Below, piece by piece: positions 8,415 through 20,173 of a stretch of 64,000 bases of DNA. Below the pieces are notes generated by a model. The model saw only the letters and a list, made by a program, of their open reading frames with translations. It was not told the DNA's origin and searched no databases. The DNA is taken from positions 282,908 through 346,907 of the forward strand of contig VWVY01000004.1 of NCBI GenBank assembly GCA_009846685.1. Reading direction: 5' to 3'. The position numbers and the translations under genes were made by a program. The stretch's first letter is position 1. Each line of letters begins with the position of its first letter. Source of the DNA: Rhizobiales bacterium SYSU XM002 (GTDB lineage: Bacteria; Pseudomonadota; Alphaproteobacteria; Rhizobiales; Beijerinckiaceae).

Positions 8415-8975
8415 TTAGAACTTCACTTCCGGCGGCTTGTCGAGCGAGGCACGCGCTGTCTCGCCGACATCGAAGAACTCACGCTGGCTGAAACCGAAGC
8501 TCTTGGCGAAGAAAACGCCGGGAATGGCCTGCGTTGCGGTGTTGTATTCGCCAACCGCGCTGTTGAAGAAGCGCCGTGCCGCAGCGAGCTTGTCCTCGAT
8601 ATTACCGAGCTGCGACTGCAGATCGAGGAAGTTCGTATTGGCCTTGAGATCGGGATAGGCTTCAGACAGAGCCATCAGACGACCGAGCGCGCCGGAAAGC
8701 CCTTGTTCCGCCGCAGCCTGCGCGCCGGCGCCATGCGCGGAAATCGCGGCATTGCGCGCCTTGATGACCGCATCGAGCGTGTCCTTTTCGTGAGAGGCAT
8801 ACCCCTTCACAGTCTCGATGAGGTTGGGAATGAGGTCGTGCCGCTGCTTGAGCTGCACGTCGATGTCCGCGAAAGCCTGATTGGCCCGCTGGTTCATGCT
8901 GACGAGGCCGTTGTAGGCCATCAACAGCCAGACAACGACAAGGGCGAGAATGCCGAGAACGATCCAACCACCCAT
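8415..8975 (-). CDS. lemA: LemA family protein
   Basis: This 186-aa protein begins with one N-terminal membrane anchor (WIVLGILALVVVWLLMAYNGLV) and continues as an extracytoplasmic helical LemA domain. Hallmarks are YNGLVSMNQRANQAFADIDVQLKQRHDLIPNLIETVKGY, then FLDLQSQLGNIEDKLAAARRFFNSAVGEYNT, and the end IPGVFFAKSFGFSQREFFDV. The molecular function of LemA is not settled. It lies 23 bp downstream of the OmpA-like gene and upstream of the M48 protease gene, forming one envelope operon. Confidence 0.93.
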   Translation of the reverse strand: MGGWIVLGILALVVVWLLMAYNGLVSMNQRANQAFADIDVQLKQRHDLIPNLIETVKGYASHEKDTLDAVIKARNAAISAHGAGAQAAAEQGLSGALGRLMALSEAYPDLKANTNFLDLQSQLGNIEDKLAAARRFFNSAVGEYNTATQAIPGVFFAKSFGFSQREFFDVGETARASLDKPPEVKF

Positions 8976-8998
8976 AGCCTTCTCCTTGAGGCGCTCAG

Positions 8999-9955
8999 TT
9001 AACGTTTGACGATTTCGACCCGGCGGTTCAGTGCCTGGCCGGCTTCGGTCTCATTTGTCGCAACGGGAGAAGCCATCCCCGCTCCGAAAGGCGTCAACCG
9101 GTTCGCGGCGATACCCGCACCCGTCAACGCCTTAATAACGGATTGCGCGCGCTTGCGCGAGAGGTCGACGTTGTAATCGAACCCGCCCTTGGAATCCGTG
9201 TGGCCAGCAATCACCGCCGAAACCGAGGGATTGGCCTTCAGATAGGCGATGATCTGATCGATCTGCGGCTTAGATTCCGGCCGGATATCCGCCTTGTTGA
9301 AGTCGAAGGTGATGCCATAGAGCGCCGCCCGGCCCTGTGCATCGAGCGTGGAGCGCAGCGTCGAAGCATCGAGAACCTTGATCTTGTTGGTTTCCATCGC
9401 ACTGGCATCGATGACATCGACAAGCGAGCGAACCTCGTTCCCCTGTTCGACCGACAGGATCGCGACGACAGTATCGGTCGCCGCATCCTTCTTGCGGGCG
9501 ATCAGATAGGTCTGGTTCTCCCAGTTCGACGGCAGGCCCGAGCCCTTGAGCTGCTCCGTGACGGCGAACCACAGGTCCGCGCCGCCACAAGCCGAGGTGC
9601 GGCAGGTGAAGATCGTCTCGAAGCCCTGTGATTGCAGCCGTTGCTCGTAGTTACGGACGACTTCCAGCGACGATCTGTCGAGCGGGCCGCGATAAAGGAA
9701 GCGTACGGCCTTGCCCTTGGCCTGGAGACTGTTGTCGTCGTTGAGGTCCTTGGCGGAGGCTATCTTCGCCTTTGGCAGCCGGATCTCATCGTAGTCACGC
9801 GTTTTCGCGAAGGCGATCACCGAACCTTCATAGCGCCCCACCATCGTGTGGTCGCGCGCGCCGGGAATGTCCTTCGCCGGCACCTGGGCGAGCACGACAC
9901 CGGGAGAGAACAGGAGAAGCGACGCTACCAGCGCCTTCCGAAGCATGGATTTCAT
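8999..9955 (-). CDS. OmpA family outer-membrane protein
   Basis: The 318-aa protein starts [16 protein letters not shown] with a signal peptide ending near VVLAQ. The C-terminal third is an OmpA/MotB peptidoglycan-binding domain ([21 protein letters not shown], then [26 protein letters not shown], then [11 protein letters not shown]). The N-terminal two thirds resembles the DUF4892-type domain often joined to OmpA tails ([29 protein letters not shown]), an assignment made from memory. The ATG at 9955 has AGGA at a 9-base spacing; the frame stays open upstream but without likely coding sequence. It heads the lemA, M48 and gtrA operon and is divergent from carB. Confidence 0.9.
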   Translation of the reverse strand: MKSMLRKALVASLLLFSPGVVLAQVPAKDIPGARDHTMVGRYEGSVIAFAKTRDYDEIRLPKAKIASAKDLNDDNSLQAKGKAVRFLYRGPLDRSSLEVVRNYEQRLQSQGFETIFTCRTSACGGADLWFAVTEQLKGSGLPSNWENQTYLIARKKDAATDTVVAILSVEQGNEVRSLVDVIDASAMETNKIKVLDASTLRSTLDAQGRAALYGITFDFNKADIRPESKPQIDQIIAYLKANPSVSAVIAGHTDSKGGFDYNVDLSRKRAQSVIKALTGAGIAANRLTPFGAGMASPVATNETEAGQALNRRVEIVKR

Positions 9956-10269
9956 CCAGAAAATTCCTACAGGCACCTTGTTGCAGAGAAATCCGGGATT
10001 TGAAAGCACCCCGCCCGTGCTCTCGCTCCCCGCCCCCGCCGCGCGCGGTGCGCCAGCGCATGGCGCGGAATTCCCTAGGCTTTCGCGTGCCGGAAAAGGC
10101 GGGAACGGGCCGGCTTGATGTGAACTTGCCTGTTTTTGGCCTTGTCGGGTCGGTGGGCCTTGTCTATAGCGGGGCTTCAGCACGCAACATAACGCGATCC
10201 ACCACCCCGGCCTCAACAAGGCGCGAAGTTCGGGGTTCGGTCGGGTCGCGCAAATTTACGGCCGGTACC
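9956..10269. other. 314-bp divergent intergenic region between the OmpA-like gene and carB
   Basis: No gene is supported here. It holds a predicted carB promoter (10142-10170) and must also hold the promoter of the OmpA-lemA operon on the other strand, which I could not place with confidence. An open frame crosses the region in the carB frame but lacks coding character. Confidence 0.6.
10142..10170 (+). promoter_or_regulatory. Predicted sigma-70 promoter of carB
   Basis: TTGTCG at 10142-10147 and TATAGC at 10165-10170 are separated by exactly 17 bp, about 100 bp before the carB ATG. Its presence supports carB being transcribed separately from carA, which is 4.8 kb upstream. The prediction rests on motif and spacing only. 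Confidence 0.5.
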
Positions 10270-13608
<3,339 letters not shown>

Positions 13609-13680
13609 GTTGTCCCCGTTCGGGGAGAAGTGGACAATAATCGGCGTGTGGCGGGCTCCCGCCCTGACCGGAACGAAAGA

Positions 13681-13707
13681 CCCCGCCAGCGGCGACGCGT
13701 GGCGGGG
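13681..13707 (+). promoter_or_regulatory. Strong GC hairpin in the greA leader
   Basis: CCCCGCCA and TGGCGGGG form an 8-bp perfect stem around an 11-base loop, ending 26 bp before the greA start and just before its AAGGAG ribosome site. A smaller CCCCG/CGGGG hairpin follows the carB stop at 13614-13625. Without a T-tract the large stem may be a weak terminator for carB or a leader structure of greA. Confidence 0.4.
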
Positions 13708-13732
13708 GCACTGTTTATAAGGAGATCGGCCC

Positions 13733-14206
13733 ATGGATCGCATTCCCATGACCGCCAGAGGCTACAAGATGCTGGAAGACGAGCTGAAGCATCGTCAGAC
13801 GGTCGAGCGGCCGCGCATCATCGTCGCCATTCAGGAAGCGCGTGCGCACGGCGATCTTTCCGAGAATGCGGAATATTCCTCGGCCAAGGAGGCGCAGTCG
13901 CTGAACGAGGGCCGGATCGGCGAACTCGAAAGCCTGATCGGCCGGGCCGAGATCATCGAGGTGGCGAAGCTCTCGGGCAATACGATCAAGTTCGGCGCGA
14001 CCGTGAAACTCGTTGATGACGACACCGAGGAGGAGAAATCCTACCAGATCGTCGGCGACGTCGAGGCCGACGTGAAATCCGGCCGGATTTCGATTTCTTC
14101 GCCCATCGCCCGCGCCTTGATCGGCAAGAAGGTCGGGGATACCGTTGAGGTGAATACACCCGGCGGAGGCAAGAGCTATGAGATCGTCGAGGTCGCCTTC
14201 CGATAA
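13733..14206 (+). CDS. greA: Transcription elongation factor GreA
   Basis: GreA rescues backtracked RNA polymerase by stimulating transcript cleavage. The 157-aa protein has the full family pattern. The N-terminal coiled coil ([24 protein letters not shown]) leads to the tip motif [21 protein letters not shown] with its acidic residues. The C-terminal FKBP-like domain ([44 protein letters not shown]) follows. The ATG at 13733 has a perfect AAGGAG upstream. It follows carB, a common alphaproteobacterial neighbourhood. Confidence 0.97.
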   Translation: MDRIPMTARGYKMLEDELKHRQTVERPRIIVAIQEARAHGDLSENAEYSSAKEAQSLNEGRIGELESLIGRAEIIEVAKLSGNTIKFGATVKLVDDDTEEEKSYQIVGDVEADVKSGRISISSPIARALIGKKVGDTVEVNTPGGGKSYEIVEVAFR

Positions 14207-14672
14207 TCCGTTTTCGCTGAACCGGCGTGCCTTGCTCTGCGTACCGGTCTCGCTCACTTGGGCGATCGCGCCCGCACAGGCCGCGCCACTGCGACGGGTG
14301 AGCGTCGATGTCGCGCTGGAAGGCGTCGGTGCTATCGCCACCCACATTCGTCGCACCCTCCCCCATCACCTTGCGCGGGAACTTACAGAAAATCCCCTCG
14401 AAGGCTATCCGCCCGGCGCGCGTCTCGTCGTCAGGGTCACGCAGGTGTATCTCTCAGCCGGGCTTGAACAGTACGGCGGGTTCGGCAACGCCGACGCGCT
14501 CGACGGCGAGGCGCTGATTCTCGATGCGGCGGGAAATGTCCTGTTGCGAAAATCCGCTGCGGGTCGCTCTCAGCCGGAAACTGACGTCGTTTCCGCCCCC
14601 TATAGCGAACCACGGCGTGTCGAGAACCTGATCCAGACTTTCGCCTATTGGACGGTGCGCTCGCTCCGCTAG
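14178..14672 (+). CDS. Exported protein of unknown function
   Basis: This 164-aa protein begins with an Arg-containing n-region ([18 protein letters not shown]) and an Ala-rich cleavage region, so it is probably exported; the paired Arg could suggest the Tat route. The mature part is alpha/beta-like ([55 protein letters not shown]). I do not recognise the family. The ATG at 14178 overlaps the end of greA by 29 bp, and a later start is possible. Its stop lies 1 bp from the end of the convergent Lrp gene. Confidence 0.7.
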   Translation: MRSSRSPSDNPFSLNRRALLCVPVSLTWAIAPAQAAPLRRVSVDVALEGVGAIATHIRRTLPHHLARELTENPLEGYPPGARLVVRVTQVYLSAGLEQYGGFGNADALDGEALILDAAGNVLLRKSAAGRSQPETDVVSAPYSEPRRVENLIQTFAYWTVRSLR

Positions 14673-14673
14673 C

Positions 14674-15150
14674 TCAGTTGCGCAGCATCGGTACAAGCCC
14701 CTCATCCTTGACCTTGCCGAGCGCGAGCGCGGTGCGCACATTGCGCACATTCGGCGTCGCGGTCAGTTCGGTGACGAAGGCCTGGAGGCTTGGCAGATCC
14801 TCGGTAACGCATTTCATCAGGAAATCGATATCGCCGGAGAGCGTCCAGCACTCGCGGACGTTCGGCCACCCCGCGACACGCTCCTGGAAAGCCGCGAGAT
14901 CGCCCTCCGCCTGACTCGCAAGGTGAACGAAGGCGAAGCAGATCACCGAATAGCCGAGCCGTCCGGCATCAAGAATCGCGCGGTAGCCCTCGATGTAGCC
15001 GGCCTCCTGCAAGGCGTGGACACGGCGCAGGCATGGAGGCGGCGTAAGCCCGACCCGTCGCGCGAGCTCGACATTGGTCAACGCACCATCCCTTTGAAGT
15101 TCCGCGAGAATTTTCCAGTCGACATCATCGAGAGTCATCGCGCGGGTCAT
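14674..15150 (-). CDS. Lrp/AsnC family transcriptional regulator
   Basis: The 158-aa protein has an N-terminal winged helix (DWKILAELQRDGALTNVELARRVGLTPPPCLRRVHALQEAGYIEGY) followed by an RAM/AsnC ligand domain (FAFVHLASQAEGDLAAFQERVAGWPNVRECWTLSGDIDFLMK). Such proteins form octamers and sense amino acids. The ATG at 15150 and one at 15138 are both possible, and neither has a strong ribosome site. It is divergent from the ELM1-family gene across a 131-bp gap, where it may bind. The effector is unknown. Confidence 0.93.
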   Translation of the reverse strand: MTRAMTLDDVDWKILAELQRDGALTNVELARRVGLTPPPCLRRVHALQEAGYIEGYRAILDAGRLGYSVICFAFVHLASQAEGDLAAFQERVAGWPNVRECWTLSGDIDFLMKCVTEDLPSLQAFVTELTATPNVRNVRTALALGKVKDEGLVPMLRN

Positions 15151-15281
15151 GAGGATCAACCGGAGGTTCAACGGGGAATACCAAGAGCGCCGGTTTGCCC
15201 GTGGACATCGGCAACGCAGCGAACCATAACGGCAGCAAGCCGTAGCGAAAACCCCGCCGGACGGCAACCTGCGAGACGGTC

Positions 15282-16301
15282 TTGCCCACCATTCCAGCGT
15301 TTTCATCTCATACTCGTTGCTGGATCGTGACCGACGGCAAGGCCGGCGATCTCAACCAGTGCCTCGGGCTGGCCGAGCGGTTGGGTCTGACTGCGGATAT
15401 CCGCACCGTTCGCCCGCGTGCGCCGTGGGTATGGGGCATGCCGCTGACATGGCGCGTGCCAGCGATCGCCATCGACCCAGCCGAAGCACCCGGTCGCCCG
15501 AATGCCCCCCTCGCAGGCGAGATGCCCGATCTTGTGATCGCCTCGGGGCGTCGCGCAGCACCCTACCTGCCGGCGATCAAGCGCGAGTCTGGCGGACGCG
15601 CTTTCACGGTCTTCCTCAAGGACCCGCGCACCGGCGCCGAGATCGCCGATTTCCTCTGGGTGCCCGAGCATGATGCCTTGCGTGGCCCAAACGTGATGAC
15701 GACGCAGCTCTCGCCCCATCGCGTCAGCCCGACGTCGCTGGAAGTTCTGCGCATGTCTCCGCCGCCGACCCGGATCGCAGCCCTGCGCACCCCTCGTATC
15801 GCCGTGCTGATCGGCGGCAACAGCAAGGACTTCACCTTCACCGATGCGGATATCACGCAATTCGGGGCTGCGATCGAGACTCTCGGCGGAAGCGGCGCCG
15901 GAATCATGGCAACGACCTCACGGCGCACCCCCCCAACCCTTGCCGAAACCATCCGGAAGGTTGTCGAAACATCCGGCGGCTGGCTGTGGGACGGCACCGG
16001 GGAAAACCCTTACCGTGATCTCCTCGCCCATGCCGATGCGCTCGTCGTGACGGCGGAATCGGTCAATATGGTCGGCGAAGCGCTGGCCACGGGGCGCCCC
16101 GTGCACCTCTTCCGGCCGACGGGCGGATCACGGAAAATCGATCAATTCTTGCGTGGACTTGAAGCGCGCGGGCTCGTCCACCCCTTCTCCGGCGCCGTTC
16201 GAGGCGATAGGTATGAGCCCGTCGACGACACCGATGCCATCGCGCAGGAACTGGCCCGCCGCTATGCCCGGCATCGGAGCGCGCAAGCGAGGAAGGAATA
16301 G
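15282..16301 (+). CDS. ELM1 family (DUF1022) protein, glycosyltransferase-like
   Basis: This 339-aa protein belongs to the family of plant mitochondrial-fission factor ELM1, which also occurs in alphaproteobacteria. Key stretches are WIVTDGKAGDLNQCLGLAERLG, PDLVIASGRRAAPYLPAI, VFLKDPRTGAEIADFLWVPEHD, RIAVLIGGNSKDFTFTDADI and LVVTAESVNMVGEALATGRPVHLF. The last has the look of a GT-B nucleotide-sugar site. The only usable start is a TTG at 15282, because WIVTDGKAG must be included and no ATG precedes it. It ends 3 bp before trxB, so they are probably co-transcribed. The bacterial role is unknown. Confidence 0.85.
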   Translation: MPTIPAFSSHTRCWIVTDGKAGDLNQCLGLAERLGLTADIRTVRPRAPWVWGMPLTWRVPAIAIDPAEAPGRPNAPLAGEMPDLVIASGRRAAPYLPAIKRESGGRAFTVFLKDPRTGAEIADFLWVPEHDALRGPNVMTTQLSPHRVSPTSLEVLRMSPPPTRIAALRTPRIAVLIGGNSKDFTFTDADITQFGAAIETLGGSGAGIMATTSRRTPPTLAETIRKVVETSGGWLWDGTGENPYRDLLAHADALVVTAESVNMVGEALATGRPVHLFRPTGGSRKIDQFLRGLEARGLVHPFSGAVRGDRYEPVDDTDAIAQELARRYARHRSAQARKE

Positions 16302-16304
16302 CCC

Positions 16305-17270
16305 ATGAGCAAGCACCATCACGCCAAAGTCATTGTGATCGGCTCCGGCCCTGCGGGCTACACCGCCGCGATCTACGCCGCCCGTGCAATGATGAAGCCG
16401 ATGCTCATCTCCGGGCTTGAGGCCGGCGGCCAGTTGATGATCACGACCGATGTCGAGAACTATCCCGGTTTCGCCGAACCGATTCAGGGCCCTTGGCTGA
16501 TGGAGCAGATGAAGGCGCAGGCCGAACATGTCGGCACCGAGATGATCTCCGACCATATCGCCTCGGTCGATCTCTCGCGTCGCCCTTTCCGTCTCACGGG
16601 CGACGGCGGCGATACCTACACCTGCGATACGCTGATCGTTGCGACCGGTGCCAAGGCCAAGTGGCTCGGCATTCCCTCGGAGGAGCATTTCAAGGGCTTC
16701 GGTGTTTCCGCCTGTGCGACCTGCGACGGCTTCTTCTATCGCAACAAGGAGGTTGTTGTTGTCGGTGGCGGCAATTCGGCGGTCGAAGAGGCACTCTATC
16801 TCGCCAATCTCGCCAGCAAGGTTCGCGTCATTCACCGCCGTGACAGCTTCAAGGCCGAGCGCATCCTGCAGGAGCGCCTCTTCGCCCACCCCAAGATCGA
16901 GGTGATCTGGGATTCGGCGATCGAGGAGATCTGCGGCTCGGAAGAACCGCGCTCCGTCACCCACATCCGGGTCAAGAACGTAAAAACAGGCGTGATCTCC
17001 GAACTGAAAACCGATGGTGTTTTCGTCGCCATCGGCCATGCCCCCGCCTCCTCGCTGTTCATCGGACAACTGGAGATGAAGGAGAGCGGCTATCTCAAGG
17101 TTGCGCCCGGCACGCCGCGCACCAATATCCCCGGCGTCTTCGCAGCCGGCGATGTCGCCGACGAAACCTACCGGCAAGCCGTCACTGCGGCCGGCATGGG
17201 CTGCATGGCGGCGCTGGAAGCCGAGCGGTTCCTCACCGCTCACGCACCGGAGAAGATCGCCGCCGAATGA
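16305..17270 (+). CDS. trxB: Thioredoxin-disulfide reductase TrxB
   Basis: TrxB passes electrons from NADPH through FAD to thioredoxin. The 321-aa protein has an FAD site GSGPAGYTAAIYAARA (13-28), the redox pair C137-A-T-C140 in ACATCDGFFYRNKEVVVVGGG, and the NADPH site GGGNSAVEEALYLANL. The C-terminal FAD motif is TNIPGVFAAGDVADETYRQAVTAAGMGCMAAL. The ATG at 16305 follows GGAAGGA. It lies 3 bp after the ELM1-family gene and upstream of a LysR gene, an arrangement I recall from other Hyphomicrobiales. Confidence 0.97.
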   Translation: MSKHHHAKVIVIGSGPAGYTAAIYAARAMMKPMLISGLEAGGQLMITTDVENYPGFAEPIQGPWLMEQMKAQAEHVGTEMISDHIASVDLSRRPFRLTGDGGDTYTCDTLIVATGAKAKWLGIPSEEHFKGFGVSACATCDGFFYRNKEVVVVGGGNSAVEEALYLANLASKVRVIHRRDSFKAERILQERLFAHPKIEVIWDSAIEEICGSEEPRSVTHIRVKNVKTGVISELKTDGVFVAIGHAPASSLFIGQLEMKESGYLKVAPGTPRTNIPGVFAAGDVADETYRQAVTAAGMGCMAALEAERFLTAHAPEKIAAE

Positions 17271-17412
17271 ACCGGCGATAGCGACGCACAACCTGTGGAT
17301 TGATTCCGCACCGGGGTGTTGCCATCGCGGGCAATTCCTGCTGCTATGCTTGTGACGCATACCGCTCGGCAAAGAAGCGGGGCTCAGAAGCATAACTCGG
17401 AGGGGGCCGACC

Positions 17413-18303
17413 TTGGACTGGGATCGTGTTCGTATCTTCTATGCTGCCGCGGAGGCAGGCAGTCTCACGAGGGCCGGCGAGGTTCTTGGACTTTCCCAGT
17501 CTGCGGTCAGCCGCCAGGTTTCCGCTCTCGAATCCGAGCTTGACGTGCCGCTCTTCCACCGCCACGCGCGCGGTCTCGTGCTGACCGAGCAAGGTGAACT
17601 CCTGTTCCGTACCGCGCGCGAACTCGTCACTAAACTGGAACAGACCCGCGCCAGCCTCTCCGACAGCCGCGAGAAACCCAATGGCGAGCTGAAGATTACC
17701 GCCAATGTCGCGCTAGGCGGCAACTGGCTCACCCCACGTCTGTCGGAATTCCTCGACCTCTATCCCGACATCAAGCTTCAGGTCATCCTTACAGACGACG
17801 AGCTTGACCTCGCGATGCGCGAGGCCGATGTGGCGTTGCGCCTGCGCGCGCCGGTGCAGGCCGACCTGATCCGTCGCCGGCTGTTCGCCGTGCATTTCCA
17901 CGCCTATGCGACCCCTGATTATCTCAAGCGCTTCGGTGCGCCCCGCGCTATCGGCGATCTCGACGAGCATCGTCTGGTGGCGTTCGGCGGCGATATTCCG
18001 AGCTATCTCTCGGACACCAACTGGCATTGCACAGCCGGGCGTGAGCGGCGCGAGCCACGCCAGCCGGCGTTGGTCGTCAACTCGATCACCGCCCTCCTCA
18101 ACGCAGCGCAGAGTGGCGCCGGAATCGCGGTGCTGCCCGATTACGTCGTCGATCAGGCTTCGACGCTGGTGCAGCTCCTGCAGGGCGAGACCATGCCGCA
18201 TCTCGACTGCTACCTCGTCTATCCCGAGGCGCTCAAACAGGTCGCGCGCGTGCAGGTTTTCCGTGACTTCCTCGTCTCGAAGGCGCAGCGCTGGGTATAC
18301 TAG
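17413..18303 (+). CDS. LysR family transcriptional regulator
   Basis: This 296-aa regulator has an N-terminal winged HTH (WDRVRIFYAAAEAGSLTRAGEVLGLSQSAVSRQVSALESELDVPLFHRHARGLVLTEQGE) and a LysR substrate-binding domain (LKITANVALGGNWLTPRLSEFLDLYPDIKLQVIL onward). The start is the TTG at 17413, preceded by GGAGGG at suitable spacing; no ATG fits the domain boundary. It lies 142 bp after trxB. Its stop shares the CTAG at 18300-18303 with the convergent PAS gene. Inducer and targets are unknown. Confidence 0.93.
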   Translation: MDWDRVRIFYAAAEAGSLTRAGEVLGLSQSAVSRQVSALESELDVPLFHRHARGLVLTEQGELLFRTARELVTKLEQTRASLSDSREKPNGELKITANVALGGNWLTPRLSEFLDLYPDIKLQVILTDDELDLAMREADVALRLRAPVQADLIRRRLFAVHFHAYATPDYLKRFGAPRAIGDLDEHRLVAFGGDIPSYLSDTNWHCTAGRERREPRQPALVVNSITALLNAAQSGAGIAVLPDYVVDQASTLVQLLQGETMPHLDCYLVYPEALKQVARVQVFRDFLVSKAQRWVY

Positions 18304-19061
18304 GCTGCGCGCGGTCCATTCTCGTTGAGGTCGAAGGCGAAGACTTTCGGCGGCATCAACGTGGTATCGACACTGAGCGGAAACGCCCGCCAATAGAGCG
18401 TCTGTCGCATACCGTTGTTGAGTTTGAATTCGTACCGCCCGCGCGTCGGGTCCGGCATCCGCAACGCATCGCGAACGATGGTGCCAAGGCCACTGTTGAG
18501 TTCATACACCGTATCGAGCACGGGACGGTTGATGACCTCGCTCTTCTGCACCTTGCCGAAGAAGCGCAGAAACTGCCGGTTGGCGCTGAGCACCTTGCCG
18601 ACAGGGTCCGTTACCACGATGCTGCTCGGCGAATTCTCGATGAAGGCTTCGAGAAACCCGGCAAGCTGGCGCACGGAGCGCACCGGAGGTTCGGGCGTGG
18701 CGCTGCTTCGCCGGAAAACACCAATGAGATAGCGGTCTTCGCCCTGGACATGCAGCGCACAGGCACAATCCACCAGCGAAATGGTTCCATCCGCGTTCAC
18801 GAAGGGAAGGAGGATCGGGCCGGCATGGCCATCCCGGATAGCACAATGCCAGTGATCGCGGTATTTGAGCATATCATCGGCGCTCAGCAAGCGCGCGAGT
18901 TCGTCGAGTGTGACGTCATGGACGAAGGTTTCGTTGAAATCGCGGCCGAACTCGACGCGCAATACATTGGTCTGGAGATTGAGCAGCCATTTGTCGACAC
19001 CGACAAGGCGCTGCAACTGGGCGATGATATCAGACCGACCACCGAAGCTTGAGACAGGCAT
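18300..19061 (-). CDS. PAS domain protein without a recognisable output domain
   Basis: This 253-aa protein has a C-terminal PAS-like region (FLEAFIENSPSSIVVTDPVGKVLSANRQFLRFFGKVQKSEVINRPVLD, about 128-175). A second, weaker PAS-like sensor half precedes it (LLNLQTNVLRVEFGRDFNETFVHDVTLDELARLLSADDMLKYRDHW). There is no kinase, GGDEF, EAL or DNA-binding domain, so it may act through a partner protein or be degenerate. It overlaps the LysR stop by 4 bp tail to tail. Confidence 0.75.
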   Translation of the reverse strand: MPVSSFGGRSDIIAQLQRLVGVDKWLLNLQTNVLRVEFGRDFNETFVHDVTLDELARLLSADDMLKYRDHWHCAIRDGHAGPILLPFVNADGTISLVDCACALHVQGEDRYLIGVFRRSSATPEPPVRSVRQLAGFLEAFIENSPSSIVVTDPVGKVLSANRQFLRFFGKVQKSEVINRPVLDTVYELNSGLGTIVRDALRMPDPTRGRYEFKLNNGMRQTLYWRAFPLSVDTTLMPPKVFAFDLNENGPRAA

Positions 19062-19148
19062 GGCACGATATTCCTCAACTACAGGTTGAAGACTATCTCA
19101 CCAAAAACCTCGCCTTTACTTAGAAAATCCACTAAAATTTACTCGATT

Positions 19149-20102
19149 TCACGCCCAGAGGCGTTCCTTTTCCAAACCCTTGTAAAGTTCGGCAACATGC
19201 TCGGCATAGCCGTTGAACAACAGGGTCGGAACGCGCTCGCTGGTCCCGAGCACCCGCTCCGAGGCTTGACTCCAGCGCGGATGATCGACCTTGGGGTTCA
19301 CATTGGCCCAGAAACCGTATTCCGAGGGCTGAAGCGCTTCCCATAGTCCGACCGGGCGTTTGTCCGTGAACGAGATCCGCACGATCGACTTGATCGACTT
19401 GAAGCCGTATTTCCACGGCAGTGCAAGCCGGAGCGGCGCGCCGAACTGTTTCGCCAGCGGCTTGCCGTAGGCCCCGGTAACCAGGAAGGCGAGATCGTTG
19501 GCCGCTTCCTCGATCGTTACGCCCTCGACATAGGGCCAGGGATAGATCGGCGAGCGCTGCGCCGGCGCCATCTTCGGATCGTTGAAAGTCTCGAAGCGCA
19601 GGTATTTCGCGCCCGACAGCGGCTTCGCCAGATCGAGCAGCGCCCGCAACGGAAAGCCGGACCAAGGGATTGTCATCGACCAAGCCTCGACGCAGCGGTG
19701 GCGGTAGAGTCGCTCCTCGCGCGGCATCGACTTGATGAGATCGTCGATGCCGATGTCGCGCGGCGTCTCCACCAGACCGTCAATCTTCAGAACCCAAGGC
19801 CGGATCTTCAACGCCTGTGCAGCCGATGCAACGGATTTGGTGCCACCAAACTCGTAGAAATTATTGTAGTTCGCGTTGATCGATTCAGGCGTGACATCAC
19901 GCTCGATCGTGAAGGCCGCGTTACGCGGATAGGGATGCAAGCGATCGGTCTCCGTCTGCTGATCGGCACGGGCCGGCAGGCCCGCGACCCCGGCGAAGAG
20001 CCCGGCCCCCGCAAGCAGCGCCGAACGACGGGACAGGAAAAGCGCTTCGGGCGTTGCCTGAGCTTCGGGCAGTTCCCAGCCTTTGCGTCGATGATACTGC
20101 AT
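19149..20102 (-). CDS. msrP: Protein-methionine-sulfoxide reductase catalytic subunit MsrP
   Basis: MsrP (YedY) is a periplasmic molybdopterin enzyme that repairs oxidised methionine in envelope proteins. The 317-aa protein has a Tat signal (SRRSALLAGAGLFAG, about 24-38) and the SUOX-like molybdopterin fold. The molybdenum ligand is C137 in YRHRCVEAWSMTIPWSGFPL, and the motif FGAPLRLALPWKYGFKSIKSI is also present. The heme subunit gene msrQ, usually adjacent, is not beside it here. The moaD and moaE genes for its cofactor lie elsewhere in this window. Confidence 0.93.
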   Translation of the reverse strand: MQYHRRKGWELPEAQATPEALFLSRRSALLAGAGLFAGVAGLPARADQQTETDRLHPYPRNAAFTIERDVTPESINANYNNFYEFGGTKSVASAAQALKIRPWVLKIDGLVETPRDIGIDDLIKSMPREERLYRHRCVEAWSMTIPWSGFPLRALLDLAKPLSGAKYLRFETFNDPKMAPAQRSPIYPWPYVEGVTIEEAANDLAFLVTGAYGKPLAKQFGAPLRLALPWKYGFKSIKSIVRISFTDKRPVGLWEALQPSEYGFWANVNPKVDHPRWSQASERVLGTSERVPTLLFNGYAEHVAELYKGLEKERLWA

Positions 20103-20173
20103 GCGCCGATCCTTTCGTTCACCGGAAGGATACTGGCCGACAAACCCACGACCAAATCACGGACGCGCGAGCA

